Source: Melghirimyces algeriensis
GTDB lineage: Bacteria > Bacillota > Bacilli > Thermoactinomycetales > DSM-45169
DNA: 64,000 nt
Assembly: GCF_900182565.1 (NCBI RefSeq)
Contig: NZ_FXTI01000006.1
Coordinates: 149,961-213,960 of the forward strand
Direction: 5' to 3'
Within the stretch, counting starts at the first letter, position 1; the number at the start of each line of letters is the position of its first letter. A program made the position numbers and the translations under genes. Under the pieces are notes generated by a model. It had not been told where the DNA came from and searched no databases. It saw only the letters and a program-made list of their open reading frames with translations. Below, piece by piece: positions 62,073-64,000 of the stretch.

Positions 62073-62190
62073 GTCCGCTTCACCCCCTCCGGTCCAAACC
62101 AGCGGACAAAATATCCGCTAAACGATTGGAACCTCCAGGGGTTCCGCTGGATCGTCAGAAAAGGATGCTCCACCGGATATCCCCCTCTGA
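62073..62190 (-). repeat. Structured intergenic repeat, copy B
   Basis: Same block order as copy A at 38321-38446: CCGGTGGAGCATCC, CCAGCGGAACCCC, CGTTTAGCGGA, TTTTGTCCGCTGGTT, GGAGGGGGTGAAGCGGAC, with a shorter loop. It lies between the symporter stop codon and its terminator, so it is transcribed as 3'-untranslated RNA. Confidence 0.75.
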
Positions 62191-62214
62191 TTTTCTTTGT
62201 CAGCTATAATCGAA

Positions 62215-63498
62215 TCAAGCCGTTTGTGAAGTCTCTTTCTCAATATGAAGTTCAGCGCCTTCCGACTTCGCAACACAGGTTGCCACCATGGCATCACCCG
62301 TAATATTGATCGCTGTACGGCTCATGTCCAGCAAACGGTCTACACCAAAGACGATGGCCAAACCGGTAACGATTTGATCCGAAGGCAGATCAATCGCTCC
62401 CAGCACCATAAACAACATGACAATTCCTGCTGATGGTACGGCTGCTGTACCAATCGAAGCCAATGTGGCCGTTAAAATAATGGTTAACTGGGCCGTCAGT
62501 CCCAGATCCCATCCATATAACTGAGCGATAAAAAGAGCGGCCACTCCTTGCATAATCGAGGTTCCATCCATATTAATCGTTGCACCGAGCGGTAAGACAA
62601 ACCGGCTGACACTCTTAGGAACCTTTAATCCATTTTCCACACAATTCATCGTTACCGGCAGGGTGGCGGCACTGCTGCTTGTGGAAAAGGCCACTTCCAT
62701 GGCCGGTGCCATCTTGCGGAAGAAGTTTAAGGGATTCATCTTGGCAAAGACGGCAATAAATGATCCGTATGTGACGGCTGCATGAACGATCAGCGCTCCC
62801 AGCACACAGGCCATATAGATAAACATGGAACCGATCAGATCCACTCCTGCTTTCCCCACGGCAGAAGCAATCAAGGCAAATGCTGCATATGGAACTGTTT
62901 TCATAATAATATCCACAAGTTTCATCATCACTTCATTGGCCTGTTCAACAAACTCGCGAACTCGTTGTGCCTTTTCGCCCAAAGCGGAAATCCCCACTCC
63001 GAAAAAGAGAGCGAAAATGATGATTTGCAACATGGAACCTTCCGCCATCGCCGCAACAGGGTTTTGCGGAATCATACTGGTAATCATCTCAACAGGACTT
63101 TTCTGTTCTTCCGGCTTTTTCTGTTCTGTCTCAGCCTGTTTATCCTTCGTGGCTTCTTCCATTGAGGCTACATCCACACCATCACCCGGCTGCACCACAT
63201 TGGTAATTCCCAAGGCAATGGTAATGGCAATTGCTGTCGTCAGAAGGTATAGTGCAACCGTTTTCAAGCTAATCCGACCAAGTTTACGCGTTTCACCGAT
63301 ACTGGAGACCCCCGCAACAATGGAGAAAAAGACAAGTGGAACAATAACCATTTTAATTGCATTAATAAACAGGTCACCGACAAAGCTAAAAACATAATTA
63401 TCCAATATTTCGAAAAGATCAATAAAATATAGGTTGAGTACAACACCTGTCACTAGACCAAGTGTCATTGCGATTAATATCTTGGTAGTAACTCTCAT
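62215..63498 (-). CDS. Dicarboxylate/glutamate:cation symporter (SDF family)
   Basis: 427 aa membrane transporter of the GltP/GltT/DctA family. The serine-rich hairpin STSSSAATLPVTMNCV, the NMDGT motif (LPLGATINMDGTSI) and IVMLFMVLGAIDLPSDQI, then DRLLDMSRTAINITGDA, are complete. A Glu/Lys-rich cytoplasmic insert (KDKQAETEQKKPEEQ) lies near residues 120-135. It takes up glutamate, aspartate or C4-dicarboxylates with Na+ or H+. The ribosome binding site is weak. Confidence 0.94.
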   Translation of the reverse strand: MRVTTKILIAMTLGLVTGVVLNLYFIDLFEILDNYVFSFVGDLFINAIKMVIVPLVFFSIVAGVSSIGETRKLGRISLKTVALYLLTTAIAITIALGITNVVQPGDGVDVASMEEATKDKQAETEQKKPEEQKSPVEMITSMIPQNPVAAMAEGSMLQIIIFALFFGVGISALGEKAQRVREFVEQANEVMMKLVDIIMKTVPYAAFALIASAVGKAGVDLIGSMFIYMACVLGALIVHAAVTYGSFIAVFAKMNPLNFFRKMAPAMEVAFSTSSSAATLPVTMNCVENGLKVPKSVSRFVLPLGATINMDGTSIMQGVAALFIAQLYGWDLGLTAQLTIILTATLASIGTAAVPSAGIVMLFMVLGAIDLPSDQIVTGLAIVFGVDRLLDMSRTAINITGDAMVATCVAKSEGAELHIEKETSQTA

Positions 63499-63874
63499 GC
63501 AATCGCAGCTGATCCCTGGATTCGGGACGCCACTTCCCTCCTTTTTAAATCGGTCGTTTGCTGCTCAAAACGTTCTTTTCCGAAAGATTCATCCCGGAAA
63601 AGAAATAAGAAAAAAGCAGTATGAATATGCACTACAGTATATTAGATCCCTTGTTAATTATACCTAATTTACCGTGATTTGAACACAGGTTATGTACTCT
63701 TTACGGGCAAGAAAATTATTCTTTTTATAGATAAACAGTGACCCTTGATCAAGAGCAGTTTTCATAAGTCAACCGTTTGGATATATTCACAAAACCGACT
63801 ATGAACCGTGCGAAAAATCGAAATTTAGTATAAAGTTAGGCTGTAAGCATGAGTAAAAGGAAACCCAGAGATAC
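63499..63874 (-). promoter_or_regulatory. Symporter upstream region with candidate promoter
   Basis: No gene is seen. A minus-strand TATAAT at 63662-63657 with a poor -35 17 bases upstream (TGTTCA) is the best promoter; the rest is AT-rich leader DNA between the rRNA terminator and the symporter. Confidence 0.4.
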
Positions 63875-63901
63875 AAAACAGCCACCCGGAATGGGTGGCT
63901 G
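63875..63901 (-). terminator. rRNA operon terminator
   Basis: CAGCCACCC-ATTCC-GGGTGGCTG followed by TTTTG on the minus strand, eight bases after the 5S 3' end. Confidence 0.88.
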
Positions 63902-63908
63902 TTGAATT

Positions 63909-64000
<92 letters not shown>

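Noticed and set aside
61943..62173. 76-codon minus-strand frame through repeat copy B
   Set aside because: It runs through the repeat and a terminator hairpin and is not conserved as protein with copy A.

Overview
The window reads as chromosomal DNA of a low-to-moderate GC Gram-positive (Bacillota, Bacillales-like) spore-former relative. This rests on the Bacillus-type purine operon (purEKBCSQLFMNHD with a small purS and a split purL/purQ), the neighbouring ligA-pcrA-pcrB and yerC-yerB blocks known from Bacillus, a guanine riboswitch plus PurBox-like operator, strong AGGAGG ribosome binding sites, and frequent TTG/GTG starts. The overall gene style reminds me of Thermoactinomycetaceae, but that is an impression and was not tested by any search. 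Most genes lie on the minus strand; the right edge enters an rRNA operon at its 5S gene.

Layout. 0-6 kb: a cobalamin-riboswitch-controlled BtuF-like lipoprotein, an alpha/beta hydrolase, DUF2797, a divergent PlsY-like protein, a nitroreductase and a YkvI-type transporter. 6-8.3 kb: a decayed mobile island with an excisionase-like HTH, a lipoprotein and a DUF4064 membrane protein, an IS605-type hairpin, and a C-terminal scrap of a tyrosine integrase abutting the next terminator. 8.3-16.4 kb: three consecutive full-length class A penicillin-binding proteins, each with an Fn3-like domain and its own terminator. 16.5-20.4 kb: small membrane proteins, an SDR, a TnpB scrap and a lipase-like hydrolase. 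20.7-26.8 kb: a cobinamide salvage/nucleotide-loop operon (cobT, cobD, cobU, cobS, cobC, cbiZ, cbiB). 27-32.5 kb: an RluA-type pseudouridine synthase, a transglutaminase-like lipoprotein, a cupin, a TetR regulator and an NAD-dependent epimerase.

32.5-41.7 kb: ligA, pcrA, pcrB, yerC, yerB and several small membrane or unknown genes. 41.7-48 kb: a seven-gene operon of a glycosyltransferase, two CDP-alcohol phosphotransferases, a nucleotidyltransferase, a glycerol-1-phosphate-dehydrogenase-like enzyme and a TagGH-like ABC exporter. It looks like a surface or lipid phosphopolymer pathway and is the most interesting assembly here. 48.3-61.9 kb: the complete purine operon, with an unexpected small membrane protein gene between purH and purD. 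62-64 kb: a dicarboxylate/glutamate symporter and the 5S rRNA end. A structured repeat occurs at 38.3 and 62.1 kb, in both cases just 3' of a minus-strand gene.

How they work together: the cobalamin parts couple uptake (btuF) to salvage of incomplete or foreign corrinoids (cbiZ, cbiB, cobUSCDT). PcrB needs sn-glycerol-1-phosphate, which the dehydrogenase at 44.4 kb may supply. All functional assignments come from reading motifs; no database search was possible.
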